A DNA stretch of 64,000 nucleotides, from positions 266,848-330,847 of the forward strand of contig LQBI01000024.1 of assembly GCA_002030045.1 (NCBI GenBank), in the 5' to 3' direction. Of the stretch, positions 9,173-17,969 are shown piece by piece (position 1 is the stretch's first letter; each line of letters opens with the position of its first letter). A program made the translations under genes and the position numbers. Below the pieces are notes generated by a model that saw only the letters and a program-made list of their open reading frames with translations, searched no databases and was not told the origin of the DNA. Source of the stretch: Candidatus Aegiribacteria sp. MLS_C. GTDB lineage: Bacteria > Fermentibacterota > Fermentibacteria > Fermentibacterales > JCC-6.

Positions 9173-9511
9173 CTAGGCTTCGCCCTCTTTGTCCTCAGCG
9201 TAGCTGTCCACGACGCTCCTGTCCCACAGCTTTATACCCGCTCTGTGGGCTCCGCGGGAAACGGCATGGGCAGCAACCGGAGAGGCCAGGACGAGGAAAA
9301 CGATGGCTATCAGAGCCTTGAAACCCGTTTCAGTGAAACCTCCGGAAACCAGGAAGGTACCGAATAGAATACCGCAGGTACCCAGGGTAACGCATTTTGT
9401 TGCCGCCTGAAGACGGTTGTAGACATCGGGCAGCCTGACCAGTCCAAGGCAGCCGAGAACGTCGAAACCGAGCCCCAGTCCAATGAAGATCATACCTATT
9501 GTATCAATCAT
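9173..9511 (-). CDS. mrpG: Mrp antiporter subunit G (MbhC-like)
   Basis: This 112-residue membrane protein with three predicted helices is a small subunit of Mrp Na+/H+ antiporters and of Mbh-type hydrogenases. The signature GLVRLPDVYNRLQAATK is clear. The start is ATG 9511, with an AAGGAAG site eight bases upstream, inside the end of mrpF. It forms the end of the mrpA'BCDEFG series, whose gene order equals that of canonical mrp operons. Confidence 0.92.
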   Translation of the reverse strand: MIDTIGMIFIGLGLGFDVLGCLGLVRLPDVYNRLQAATKCVTLGTCGILFGTFLVSGGFTETGFKALIAIVFLVLASPVAAHAVSRGAHRAGIKLWDRSVVDSYAEDKEGEA

Positions 9512-9875
9512 CAAAGCTTCTTCCTTCCAGGTACTTGGAAAGCGCCAGCGTTCCGATGAAGCTCTGAAGTCCCCAGGCTATACCTATGTCTATATACCAG
9601 GAACGTCCGGTGGCGATGCTCAGCACCGCACACAGACCGACTATCAGTATTCCGAAGATGTCTATCGCAACTATCCTGTCCGCTGCAGTGGGGCCCCTCA
9701 GCACACGGAAGAGGACCAGGAGCGAGGAGAGTATCAGGATGTAGACGACCCTTCCCACGAATCCTATGTGCTCCGGGTTCTGCCGGAAGAAGATACTCCT
9801 GAAGGGAAGTACGATTATGAGGATTATCAGTCCCAGAAGCACCACTGCGCCGGCGATCCATCTGAGTCGTTTCAT
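9504..9875 (-). CDS. mrpF: Mrp antiporter subunit F (MbhB-like)
   Basis: This 123-residue protein has three hydrophobic helices and the MrpF motif RVLRGPTAADRIVAID. Its ATG overlaps the mrpE stop as ATGA, so translation is likely coupled. Such subunits take part in sodium or proton translocation at the junction between antiporter and hydrogenase modules. Confidence 0.92.
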   Translation of the reverse strand: MKRLRWIAGAVVLLGLIILIIVLPFRSIFFRQNPEHIGFVGRVVYILILSSLLVLFRVLRGPTAADRIVAIDIFGILIVGLCAVLSIATGRSWYIDIGIAWGLQSFIGTLALSKYLEGRSFDD

Positions 9876-10387
9876 TGTTCTACCGCGTCTTCTTCGAATA
9901 TCTTCCTGAGCATCGGTTCGAACCTGCTCCCTATCTCCCTGTAGGTGGTCTCCGGATCGGTCCCGACAACGTTGATCCAGTGGATGTAGAGAACTCCGTC
10001 GTCCCTGTTGATGTCAACGGTAAGGGTTCCAGGAGTGAGGGTTATCGAGTTGGCCAGGAAGGTCAGGCCGGTATCAGACCTGAGCCTGGTCCTGAGCCTG
10101 ACTATGCCCGGTCTGATAGGCATTTCCGGATGTATGACCCTGTAGGCAACGTCGAAGTTGGCCTTGATGAGCTCCCATGCAAAGACCGGCACGTACCAGA
10201 ACACGAAGTAGAATATCCGTATCGGATTGAAGAGCATGTGCGGCCTGGTCAGGAACATGGATCCCATCACCAGCGCCACCACCATCGACACCGCAGCTCC
10301 CGCTATGAGATGCTGTATGTCCGGTACCCATGTCAGTATGCACCAGACAACGAAGGAGAAGATGAACATCAGTCCTCTGCTCTTCAT
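9872..10387 (-). CDS. mrpE: Mrp antiporter subunit E (MbhA-like)
   Basis: MrpE-family protein of 171 residues: two N-terminal membrane helices and a cytoplasmic domain with the typical segment ANSITLTPGTLTVDI. The start at ATG 10387 was chosen because GGAGGG lies eight bases upstream; a longer reading starting in mrpD adds only a few residues. It is part of the ion-translocating module of the hydrogenase complex. Confidence 0.92.
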   Translation of the reverse strand: MKSRGLMFIFSFVVWCILTWVPDIQHLIAGAAVSMVVALVMGSMFLTRPHMLFNPIRIFYFVFWYVPVFAWELIKANFDVAYRVIHPEMPIRPGIVRLRTRLRSDTGLTFLANSITLTPGTLTVDINRDDGVLYIHWINVVGTDPETTYREIGSRFEPMLRKIFEEDAVEQ

Positions 10388-10388
10388 G

Positions 10389-11888
10389 TCACATCCCTCC
10401 ATTTTCGGCAAGCACCCTCACCGCAGGCGATAACAGCACGTCCCTGACCTGGGGTACCAGCAGCAGGCCGCCGAATATGCACATGAGGGCCAGGATTATC
10501 AGCGGTATCCGCATCAGGGCGGGCACTTCCCTGATGTCCCTGAACTTCTCCCTCAACTCCCCGAGGAACGCGAAACGGGTTACCTTCAGGACGTAGGCGA
10601 TGGTCACGATGCTCATCAGGACTGCCCATGCCGCCAGCTTCATGTGATGGGCCTGTACAGCGGCCACTATAATGACGAGCTTGCTCCAGAAACCGGCGAA
10701 GGGGGGTATTCCGGCAAGGGACATGGCCCCGGCAAGCGTGGATCCGCTGGTCACGGGCATCTTCCTGGCGAGACCGCCCATCTCCTTCATGTTCCTGGTC
10801 CCGGTGGCGTATTCGACCGCTCCCGAATCCAGGAACAGCAGCGACTTGAACATCGAATGGTTGAACAGGTGGAAAAGGGCTCCCATGATACCGAGAGGGG
10901 TCCCTATTCCGAAGCCCAGCATGATGTATCCAACCTGGCTTATGGAACTGTACGCGAGAAGACGCTTCATATCCCACTGCCGAAGGGCGACCAGCGCTCC
11001 CACTCCCATGGATATCGCCGCCAGGACCAGCAGGATGATCGAAACCTGGCGGGGAAACCCGAATACGGTGATGAAAACCCGTGCTATGGCGTAAACCCCG
11101 AGTGCCTTGATAAGGACTCCCGAGAGCATGGCGGAGATCGGTGCGGGGGCTGATGGGTGGGCATCAGGCAGCCAGGCATGGAACGGCACAATCGCCGCCT
11201 TGAGCCCGAATCCGGCCAGGAACAGACCGAAGACGAGGTATATCAGCGCCGGCTGGACGGACCATTCAGACAGGACGGTTTTCATGTCCCCCATGTTGAG
11301 CGTACCCGTGGCGCTGTAGAGGAAGATGATACCGAGGAGGATCAGCAGGGAGGCGACCCCTCCCATCACGGCGTACTTGAATGACGCCTCCAGCTCCCTC
11401 TTGCCCGTACCGAAGCCTACCAGGGCATAGCTAGCTATGGAGGCGACCTCCACGAAGACGAAGAGGTTGAACATGTCTCCCGTCACCAGTACGCCGTTCA
11501 TTCCGGCCAGCATAAGCAGGAACAGGGTGTGGAACTGCCACTTGTCCGTGTAGCGGGTCATGTAACTTACGGAGTAGACCGCCACCAGGAAGGCTACGAA
11601 GTTGACTATGAGCAGCATGAAGATGGTGAAACCGTCCACCACCATCTGTATGCCGACGATCCTTCCCATCACCTCCTGGAATCCGCCCCAGTTGCCCACG
11701 TTGAGCACCAGCACGGTCCTTTCCGCCTGCATCCTTACGAGAAAGAAGACGGAGAGGACGAAACCGGAAAAGGATGACATCACTCCAAGGATGTCGGGAA
11801 TACCCCTGACCCTCTTCAGAAGGGCGGTAAGGAATGCGCCGGCCAGTGGGACGGCAACAAAGAGAGGTACTATGCTTTCACTGATCAT
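10389..11888 (-). CDS. mrpD: Mrp antiporter subunit D (MbhH-like)
   Basis: This 499-residue polytopic protein belongs to the NuoL/M/N-MrpD antiporter family, with about 14 membrane helices. GDMFNLFVFVE in an early helix carries the conserved glutamate, and KAAIVPFHAWLPDAHPSAP the conserved lysine region of the proton or sodium channel. It is the main translocating subunit. The stop lies one base before the mrpE start codon region. A second antiporter-like subunit is encoded at 13268-14959, giving two half-channels of this type. Confidence 0.93.
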   Translation of the reverse strand: MISESIVPLFVAVPLAGAFLTALLKRVRGIPDILGVMSSFSGFVLSVFFLVRMQAERTVLVLNVGNWGGFQEVMGRIVGIQMVVDGFTIFMLLIVNFVAFLVAVYSVSYMTRYTDKWQFHTLFLLMLAGMNGVLVTGDMFNLFVFVEVASIASYALVGFGTGKRELEASFKYAVMGGVASLLILLGIIFLYSATGTLNMGDMKTVLSEWSVQPALIYLVFGLFLAGFGLKAAIVPFHAWLPDAHPSAPAPISAMLSGVLIKALGVYAIARVFITVFGFPRQVSIILLVLAAISMGVGALVALRQWDMKRLLAYSSISQVGYIMLGFGIGTPLGIMGALFHLFNHSMFKSLLFLDSGAVEYATGTRNMKEMGGLARKMPVTSGSTLAGAMSLAGIPPFAGFWSKLVIIVAAVQAHHMKLAAWAVLMSIVTIAYVLKVTRFAFLGELREKFRDIREVPALMRIPLIILALMCIFGGLLLVPQVRDVLLSPAVRVLAENGGM

Positions 11889-11904
11889 AATGCTATAAAC
11901 CCCG

Positions 11905-12258
11905 TCATCCTCTTAATTCCCGCATCCTGGTTATGTCGAAGGTCCCGTACTTCCCGTAGAGCCTGATGGCCAGAGCTATCATGAATGCGGTGGTTGCCAG
12001 TCCGATGACTATCGACGTCAGCACCAGGGCATGGGGGAGCGGGTCCACCATGGACTGGGGAGCTATATGCTCGGTGGTCGAGAAGATGGCCGCCCTCCCT
12101 CCGGCCTTGTAGGCCACCAGGATGAGGAACAGGTTGACCGCGTACTCGGCTATCACGACACCCAGTATTATCTTGATGATGTTCCTCTTGGAGAGGACCG
12201 CATAGATACCGATGCAGAACAGTATCAGGCAGAGTATGTACGGCATGTGCGCGTTCAT
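11905..12258 (-). CDS. mrpC: Mrp antiporter subunit C (NuoK/MbhG-like)
   Basis: This 117-residue protein with three helices is the NuoK homologue of the Mrp module. The typical PHALVLTSIVIGLATTA segment is present near residues 75-91. Its ATG overlaps the mrpB stop (ATGA). It should contribute the central channel glutamate of the NuoK-like half. Confidence 0.92.
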   Translation of the reverse strand: MNAHMPYILCLILFCIGIYAVLSKRNIIKIILGVVIAEYAVNLFLILVAYKAGGRAAIFSTTEHIAPQSMVDPLPHALVLTSIVIGLATTAFMIALAIRLYGKYGTFDITRMRELRG

Positions 12259-12713
12259 TGCTTACTCTCCGATTCGAACTTCTGCAGCACTATGAGAGTG
12301 AGGAAGATACCGAAGAGGCCGGCGCCCACCTTCAGGCTGATGGCGATGTTCTCCAGCGGGATGATGCCAGCACTGACCAGCCCACCGGGCTCACCGTCGG
12401 GATGAAGGAAGTTGTCGAAGAACCCTCCGTACTGCAGACCGATAAGGGCGAGGGCCAGGAACATCAAGGCGCCCAGCGCTTCCACTACCCCTGTGCTCTC
12501 CTTCGAGAATATCCCTGCGGAAACCTTTCCGCCGAATGCAAGGTCAAGGTTGATGAACGAAAGGGCGATTATGACCCCTCCGGCGAACCCTCCGCCGGGA
12601 GTGAGGTGTCCATGCAGTATGATGTATATTCCGTATAGGAATATCAGGCCGACGGTCAGTCTGGTGACCGTCTTGACGATCAGGGACATTCCGTGCTCGT
12701 GTTCTTTACTCAT
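12255..12713 (-). CDS. mrpB: Mrp antiporter subunit B (MbhF-like)
   Basis: MrpB-family membrane protein of 152 residues with the hallmark HGHLTPGGGFAGGV. Four hydrophobic helices are apparent. The start overlaps the end of the preceding gene by eight bases and has an AGGAG site within it. It belongs to the ion-pumping module. Confidence 0.93.
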   Translation of the reverse strand: MSKEHEHGMSLIVKTVTRLTVGLIFLYGIYIILHGHLTPGGGFAGGVIIALSFINLDLAFGGKVSAGIFSKESTGVVEALGALMFLALALIGLQYGGFFDNFLHPDGEPGGLVSAGIIPLENIAISLKVGAGLFGIFLTLIVLQKFESESKQ

Positions 12714-13254
12714 GGTTCTCCTGTAGATCTTCCTCTTTTGTCCTGCCCCTGCTTCTCATGACCGTTAGCACTCCTACGACCGCGGTGAAGAGCACCGTGG
12801 CCTCTCCGAGTGTGTCGTAAGCCCTGTAGTCGAGTATGACGGATGTCACCACGTTCGTGGCTCCCGTGCCGGCAACTGCGTTCAGGGGATAGAACTCGGA
12901 AACCGTCATGAGAGGCTCACCGAAGGGATTGAGCCCTCCGTCGAAGGTCAGTATGCCCGCGACAACGGCCAAACCGAGGAACAGCACTGCCATGAAACCT
13001 CCGAAGGGCCTGCTGCTGCAGGGTTTCGTCGCGATGTCCCTGTGAAGGGTCGCCCTGATAAGCAGGATGACCGCGGCTATTTCGACCACTATCTGCGTTA
13101 TCGCCACGTCCGGGGCCTTCAGGAGTAGGAAGATGATGGAAAGCCCAAGGCCGACTATGCCCACCGCCACGACGGCGGAAAGAAGATTCCTGACCTCTAT
13201 CGCAATTATCGCTCCGGCGATCATCAGCCCCAGAAGCACGTATAGTTCTATCAT
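12706..13254 (-). CDS. MrpA C-terminal-type subunit (MbhD+MbhE fusion)
   Basis: This 182-residue protein equals the C-terminal part of MrpA: a DUF4040/MbhD segment (LLKAPDVAITQIVVE) followed by an MbhE segment (SVILDYRAYDTLGEATVLF). In canonical Mrp, MrpA also has a long NuoL-like N-terminal half; here that half is absent from this gene and a separate NuoL-like gene lies 13 bases upstream. In Pyrococcus-type Mbh the D and E parts are separate proteins, so this arrangement is intermediate. Confidence 0.88.
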   Translation of the reverse strand: MIELYVLLGLMIAGAIIAIEVRNLLSAVVAVGIVGLGLSIIFLLLKAPDVAITQIVVEIAAVILLIRATLHRDIATKPCSSRPFGGFMAVLFLGLAVVAGILTFDGGLNPFGEPLMTVSEFYPLNAVAGTGATNVVTSVILDYRAYDTLGEATVLFTAVVGVLTVMRSRGRTKEEDLQENHE

Positions 13255-13267
13255 ATTCCTAACCCAA

Positions 13268-14959
13268 TCAGATCAGAACGATGCACAGCACCGCCAGGCC
13301 TATCACGAACCAAAGGAGGTACCTGGACAGTATACCGTTGTGCATGAAGGAGAAAACGATCCCGAAACCGGCCGCTATCTTCTGCAGGACCTCGTAGAGG
13401 TCGAACAGCTTCTTCTCCGCCAGCCGGTATATGACCTTCAGGATGCCGATTTCCCTTATCGTCCTGTAGAAGTCCACTCCCGAGACCCTCATGTCCGGGT
13501 TCTTCTCCAGGGTTTCCCCTCCGATGAAAGGTGCCACGATCCTGGCTTTTCTGATGGAGCCCGAGAGGTATATGAGGTATCCTATCACCAGACCTGCCAG
13601 CAGCACCAGTGTCGCCGGTCCCGACTGCCATATGCCCGGCATGTGGAGCTCTCCTCCGACGCCGGGTCTGAAGTAATCGGCGAAGGGGATCTTCCATGCG
13701 ATCACGCCGAGGCCGATGCAGAGAAGTGAAAGGACGGCCAGTGGAAGGATCGTGAAGAAGCCGGTCTTCTCCCTGCTTTCGATCACCTCCCTTGATATCT
13801 GCGAGGGCTGCCCGAGGAAGACGCTGTGCACGAGTTTCATGAAACTCGCCAGTGTGAGGGCGCTACCCAGCATGGCGGCTACCAGCCACACCACCCACAG
13901 AGTACCTCCTCCGGATATCACTCCCTGGTACAGCATCCATTTTGATGCGAAACCGTTGAAGGGCGGTACTCCGGATATGGAGAGCGAGGCTATCAGGAAC
14001 GCGGCGAACACCATGGGCATGGCCTTCACGAGACCGCCAAGCCTGGCAAGGTCGGAGGTACCCGTCCTTCTCTCAACCTCCCCGCCGGCCAGGAACAGGC
14101 TGGACTTGTATATGGTGTTGTTGAACATGTGGAACAGCGCACCCGCGATGCCCACCGGGTTCCCGGTCCCGATGCCCAGTACCATGTAACCGACCTGGCT
14201 CACGGCGTGGTAACCGAGGAGGCGCTTGAGATCGTGCTGGACCAGCGCCATCATCACCGCCGCCATGATCGTTACGCTTCCCAGCGCCATGAGTACGGTG
14301 TTCATGGCAGGCGTCATCACGAAAACCTCGAGGGTCACCCTGGCCAGGAAGTAGATCCCCAGCAGCTTGTCGAGGGATGCCGGAAGGAATGCGGTTACCG
14401 GAACAGGTGCATCCCTTGCGGTATCCGGAAGCCATGTATGGAACGGCATCGCCCCTGCCTTCGCGAAGGCCGCGGACGCCAGGCACAGATAGGCTATTAC
14501 CGAACCGGTGGTGTCGAGCTGGATGCCCATTCCGGCGAAGGGAAGCCTGAGGAAGCCGGGCAGTCCGGTGGAACCGTACCTGATGCTCCAGATAAGTACT
14601 ATCCCCAGAAGCAGAAGCACGTCTGTTCCACCTATGATGGCAAGCGACTTCCTGGCTGACTCGGGAGTGCCCTCCTCCCTGCCGAATCCGATGAGGAGAT
14701 AGAGCATGAGACCCAGGAATCCCCACAGTACAAGGAGCAGAAGGAAGTTGGCCGAGAACAGGATCCCGAGGGTGGCCAGGAAGGTGGCCAGGATGTAGAT
14801 GTAATACCTCCAGAGACCCTTCCTCCCGCTCATGTGCCTGAAGGAGTACACAACCGTGAATACGAAGAACATTGCGGCGAAAACGGCGCAGACAACTGAC
14901 AGAGGGGTGCTTGCGAAGTAGCCGCCGGGGTTCTTCAGAGCATCGATCAGGTACTTCAT
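13268..14959 (-). CDS. NuoL-like ion-pumping subunit with C-terminal lateral helix
   Basis: This 563-residue polytopic protein belongs to the NuoL/HyfB/MbxH'-type family. GAMPFHTWLPDTARDAP carries the conserved charged channel region, and VQHDLKRLLGYHAVSQVGY is the second lysine helix. The last about 60 residues hold a long amphipathic stretch (FDLYEVLQKIAAGFG) and a final membrane helix, like the lateral helix of NuoL or the separate MbhI protein. Its ATG overlaps the stop of the large subunit gene. With mrpD it gives two antiporter-type channels, as in Mbx, although the catalytic subunit is of hydrogenase type. Confidence 0.9.
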   Translation of the reverse strand: MKYLIDALKNPGGYFASTPLSVVCAVFAAMFFVFTVVYSFRHMSGRKGLWRYYIYILATFLATLGILFSANFLLLLVLWGFLGLMLYLLIGFGREEGTPESARKSLAIIGGTDVLLLLGIVLIWSIRYGSTGLPGFLRLPFAGMGIQLDTTGSVIAYLCLASAAFAKAGAMPFHTWLPDTARDAPVPVTAFLPASLDKLLGIYFLARVTLEVFVMTPAMNTVLMALGSVTIMAAVMMALVQHDLKRLLGYHAVSQVGYMVLGIGTGNPVGIAGALFHMFNNTIYKSSLFLAGGEVERRTGTSDLARLGGLVKAMPMVFAAFLIASLSISGVPPFNGFASKWMLYQGVISGGGTLWVVWLVAAMLGSALTLASFMKLVHSVFLGQPSQISREVIESREKTGFFTILPLAVLSLLCIGLGVIAWKIPFADYFRPGVGGELHMPGIWQSGPATLVLLAGLVIGYLIYLSGSIRKARIVAPFIGGETLEKNPDMRVSGVDFYRTIREIGILKVIYRLAEKKLFDLYEVLQKIAAGFGIVFSFMHNGILSRYLLWFVIGLAVLCIVLI

Positions 14960-16140
14960 CTGACCCCCATCCTCCGTTTTATCCTATCGGTCTTCTCCCT
15001 GCTGAGCTGGATGAGGTCCTTGCCGCCGTAGAGAATCCTGCCCCCCGTGTCCTTGACCGCTATCCTCTCGGTGCAGCAGTAGCATGGATCAATGGCGGCC
15101 AGGATTATCGTGGCATCGGATATGGTCTCACCCTGTACCGTAGCCTTGTAAGTGGGGAGGTTCATGAAGGTCGGAGCCCTCACCTTGTGCCTGACCGGCC
15201 TGTTGGTCCCGTCGCTCTTGACGTAGTGGAAGGTCTCGCCCCTGGGGGCCTCTATATGGCCTATGCCTTCGCCCGGAGGGACGTCCTTGATGTTGGCGTC
15301 TATCTCTCCTCCGGGAAGATGCTCGAGGCAGAACCTCATGATCTTCGCGGACTCGAACATCTCCAGGATCCTCACCACTGCCTTGTCGAAAACGTCACCG
15401 TTGCTGGTGACGATCATGTCCCACTCCATCTCCTGGTAGGCACCGTAGGGCGAATCCTTCCTCACGTCACGGGCGACACCGGAAGCCCGGGAGGTGGGAC
15501 CAAGGGCGCTGAAATCTATGGCTTCCTGGTAGGTCATCACGCCCACCCCCTTGAGCCTGGCGTGCAGCACCGGATCGTCAAGGACAGCTTTCTTCAGCAT
15601 GTCCAGCGTGGGCAGGATGGATTCGATCTTCCTGATACATATGGGGATGTCCTCCGGCTTGATATCCCTTCTGACCCCCCCGGGCTTGAACATGGCGTAG
15701 TTGTTCCTGTTGCCGGACAGGATCTCCATCACGTCGAGGATCTCCTCCCTCAGCTTCCAGGCCCACATGTAAACCGTGTTGTAGCCCAGGAAATGCCCGG
15801 CCAGACCCAGCCAGAGCAGATGGGAATGGATCCGCTCGCCCTCGGCGATGATGGTTCTGATGTACTTGGCGCGAATGGGCACTTCCATGGGGAAGACGTC
15901 CTCGACCGCCCTGGTATACGCGAAGGGATGGCTTGTGGAACAGATGCCGCATATCCTCTCGACGACGAACGTGCTGTTCTCGAATGTCTTCATCTCGGAG
16001 AGCTTCTCGATGCCCCTGTGGTTGTATCCTATTCGGACGTCTATGTCGACGACGGTCTCACCCTCGACCGTCAGGGTGAAGAGCTCGGGTTCCTCCTGAA
16101 GAGGATGGTACGGGCCGATGGGAATTATCGTCCTGCCCAT
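14956..16140 (-). CDS. [NiFe] hydrogenase large (catalytic) subunit, group 4
   Basis: The 394-residue NuoD/EchE/MbhL-type subunit keeps both nickel-binding cysteine pairs: RICGICS (Cys64, Cys67) and DPCYCCTER (Cys353, Cys356; an extra Cys355 lies between). This shows a true hydrogenase rather than a Mbx/complex I-type subunit, which lack them. A 35-residue tail follows Arg359 and would be cut off by the HycI-like protease at 7924-8469. The start at ATG 16140 has a GGGGAG site six bases upstream. It is predicted to reduce protons or oxidise H2 on the cytoplasmic side of the membrane arm. Confidence 0.96.
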   Translation of the reverse strand: MGRTIIPIGPYHPLQEEPELFTLTVEGETVVDIDVRIGYNHRGIEKLSEMKTFENSTFVVERICGICSTSHPFAYTRAVEDVFPMEVPIRAKYIRTIIAEGERIHSHLLWLGLAGHFLGYNTVYMWAWKLREEILDVMEILSGNRNNYAMFKPGGVRRDIKPEDIPICIRKIESILPTLDMLKKAVLDDPVLHARLKGVGVMTYQEAIDFSALGPTSRASGVARDVRKDSPYGAYQEMEWDMIVTSNGDVFDKAVVRILEMFESAKIMRFCLEHLPGGEIDANIKDVPPGEGIGHIEAPRGETFHYVKSDGTNRPVRHKVRAPTFMNLPTYKATVQGETISDATIILAAIDPCYCCTERIAVKDTGGRILYGGKDLIQLSREKTDRIKRRMGVR

Positions 16141-16141
16141 G

Positions 16142-16615
16142 TCAGACTCCCCTTGTCCTGTCGGCCTTCTCGTCCCACTCCTCATAGTCCTGACGGAGCG
16201 GATAGACACCTTCCGGCCAGTTGTCCGCCAGGAGCAGTCTCCTGGGGTCGGGATGACCGGTGAAGGTGATCCCGAGAAGTTCGCTCATCTCCCTCTCGAT
16301 CCAGTTGAGGGCCTCGATGTCCTTTCCCAGCGAATCCATTACCGGATGCTCCCTGTCGATCAGCACCCTCAGAGAGATGAGGAGGTTTATGTCCTCGACG
16401 ATGAAATGGTAGAGGATCTCGATGTTGGGCGGCATGTCGGTCCCGGACGCTATGTTGAACCTTGCGCCCAGGTTCCTGAACAGGTACGTTCCGATCCTTA
16501 CCATCGATTCCGGCCTTACGGTGATGTAGACCCTGGAATGCGACTTGTCGTAGAGGTCCAGTATATCCTCGTGGAAACGGCTTGTGAAATCCAGAAGTAC
16601 TTCTTCTCTTGTCAT
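16142..16615 (-). CDS. NuoC/MbhK-like hydrogenase subunit
   Basis: This 157-residue protein matches the 30-kDa subunit (NuoC) family: WIEREMSELLGITFTGHPD followed by LLLADNWPEGVYPLRQDY. It is a structural subunit next to the large subunit in group 4 hydrogenases. Its ATG overlaps the stop of the small subunit gene (ATGA), and its stop lies one base from the large subunit start. Confidence 0.93.
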   Translation of the reverse strand: MTREEVLLDFTSRFHEDILDLYDKSHSRVYITVRPESMVRIGTYLFRNLGARFNIASGTDMPPNIEILYHFIVEDINLLISLRVLIDREHPVMDSLGKDIEALNWIEREMSELLGITFTGHPDPRRLLLADNWPEGVYPLRQDYEEWDEKADRTRGV

Positions 16616-17037
16616 TGGGAGCCGCCCACCCTTTCGATAAGTTTCACGACGCCGGCAATTATCGCTTCGGGCTTTGGAGGACAGCCGGGAATGTAGACAT
16701 CCACCGGAATTATCTGGTCAAGGGGCTGCGGGCAATTGTAACTGTCCTTGAAGATCCCCCTGGACGCCGCGCAGGTGCCTATGGCGACCACGAGACAGGG
16801 TTTTGGAACCTGTTCCCACAGGGCCTTCAATCTCTCCACCGACATCCTGTTGCCGGAACCGGTTACCAGCAGTACGTCCGCATGCTTGATGCTCCCCGCA
16901 AGCAGCATGCCGAACCTTTCTATGTCGAACCTGGGGGTAAGACAGTCCAGCGTCTCGATATCGCAGTTGTTGCAGCTTCCCGTCGAGAGGTGGAAGACCC
17001 AGGGGGATTTCAGGAGCGCTTTAAGCTTCAGGCTCAT
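16612..17037 (-). CDS. [NiFe] hydrogenase small subunit (NuoB/EchC/MbhJ-like)
   Basis: This 141-residue subunit carries the proximal [4Fe-4S] cluster that feeds electrons to the NiFe site. Motifs are STGSCNNCDIE (Cys22, Cys25), VAIGTCAASRG and VYIPGCPPKPEAI, all typical of the NuoB-like small subunits. It lies between the NuoH-like and NuoC-like genes, the usual group 4 order. Length is normal for the soluble, non-exported form without a signal peptide. Confidence 0.95.
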   Translation of the reverse strand: MSLKLKALLKSPWVFHLSTGSCNNCDIETLDCLTPRFDIERFGMLLAGSIKHADVLLVTGSGNRMSVERLKALWEQVPKPCLVVAIGTCAASRGIFKDSYNCPQPLDQIIPVDVYIPGCPPKPEAIIAGVVKLIERVGGSQ

Positions 17038-17057
17038 GACGGTGCAGCCTTACCCTT

Positions 17058-17969
17058 CTATATGCCATTCAACGCCAGCACGACGGCGGCTGTTGCCAGG
17101 ACCGTCATCGGTCCCCAGAAGAACCTGACGGCCTGGTCGATACGGACCCTGGGATTCGTGTTGCGTATAACCGTTATCAGGGCTACGATCCCGACGTATT
17201 CCAATAAGGTCCAGAGGATGTTGATCCCGTTCAGACGCATTCCACCGAAGAACAGGATGATCAGGAAGAAAGGAAGCGTGAACAGGAGCATGTTCTTCAT
17301 CAGCCTGAAGACTGCCAGGCCCGGTCCGGAGTATTCCACCAGCGGCCCTTCCACTATCTCGGTCTCGGCCTCCGGTATGTCGAAGGGGACCAGGGCCAGT
17401 TTGGCCTGGACGCACAGCAGCGCGACTATCAGTGCGATTATACCTGACAGGTGGCCGGCAGTTATGCCGTCTGACTGATTCTCTATTATTCCACTGATGC
17501 TCAGGTCTCCCGCCCATATCACAGGTACCAGAGTAGCAAGGATGAACGGAAGCTCGTAGGCCATCACCAGCTTCATCTCCCTGGAGGCGCCCAGGCTCGC
17601 CAGCGGGTTCCTCGAGGCGAAGCCCCCCAGTATGATGCTCAGGGAAGGTACAGTGAGCAGGTAGATGGCAACGATCCAGTCACCCATGAAGCCGCCTTCG
17701 AAGAACTGGTTGACCCAGAAAAGAGTTGCCGCCGCCACGACTCCGGCGAGACCTATGACCGGTGCCATCAGGAAGGTCCCCCTGGATGCCCCCGCGGGGA
17801 TTACCGTCTCCTTTCCAAGCAGCTTGACGATATCAATGAAGGGCTGAAGGAACGGGGGGCCGACCCTGTACTGCACTCTGGCGGTAACCTTCCTGTCGAT
17901 CCAGCTGGTGACCAGGCCCAGGGCCGCGGTGGCTGCGAAACCGAACACGATGAGGTATACGAAAGTCAT
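17058..17969 (-). CDS. NuoH/MbhM-like membrane subunit
   Basis: The 303-residue polytopic protein anchors the hydrogenase module to the membrane and forms the NuoH-like quinone-cavity homologue. Family signatures are RKVTARVQYRVGPP near residue 25, LGASREMKLVMAYELP and VPFDIPEAETEIVEGP. Start ATG 17969 has AGGAG six bases upstream and overlaps the preceding ferredoxin gene stop as ATGA. Longer in-frame readings upstream cover the ferredoxin gene in another frame and are not real. Confidence 0.94.
   Translation of the reverse strand: MTFVYLIVFGFAATAALGLVTSWIDRKVTARVQYRVGPPFLQPFIDIVKLLGKETVIPAGASRGTFLMAPVIGLAGVVAAATLFWVNQFFEGGFMGDWIVAIYLLTVPSLSIILGGFASRNPLASLGASREMKLVMAYELPFILATLVPVIWAGDLSISGIIENQSDGITAGHLSGIIALIVALLCVQAKLALVPFDIPEAETEIVEGPLVEYSGPGLAVFRLMKNMLLFTLPFFLIILFFGGMRLNGINILWTLLEYVGIVALITVIRNTNPRVRIDQAVRFFWGPMTVLATAAVVLALNGI

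Noticed and set aside
14872-16263. 463-codon plus-strand open frame
   Set aside because: Antisense to the hydrogenase large subunit and neighbours, whose motifs are unmistakable.
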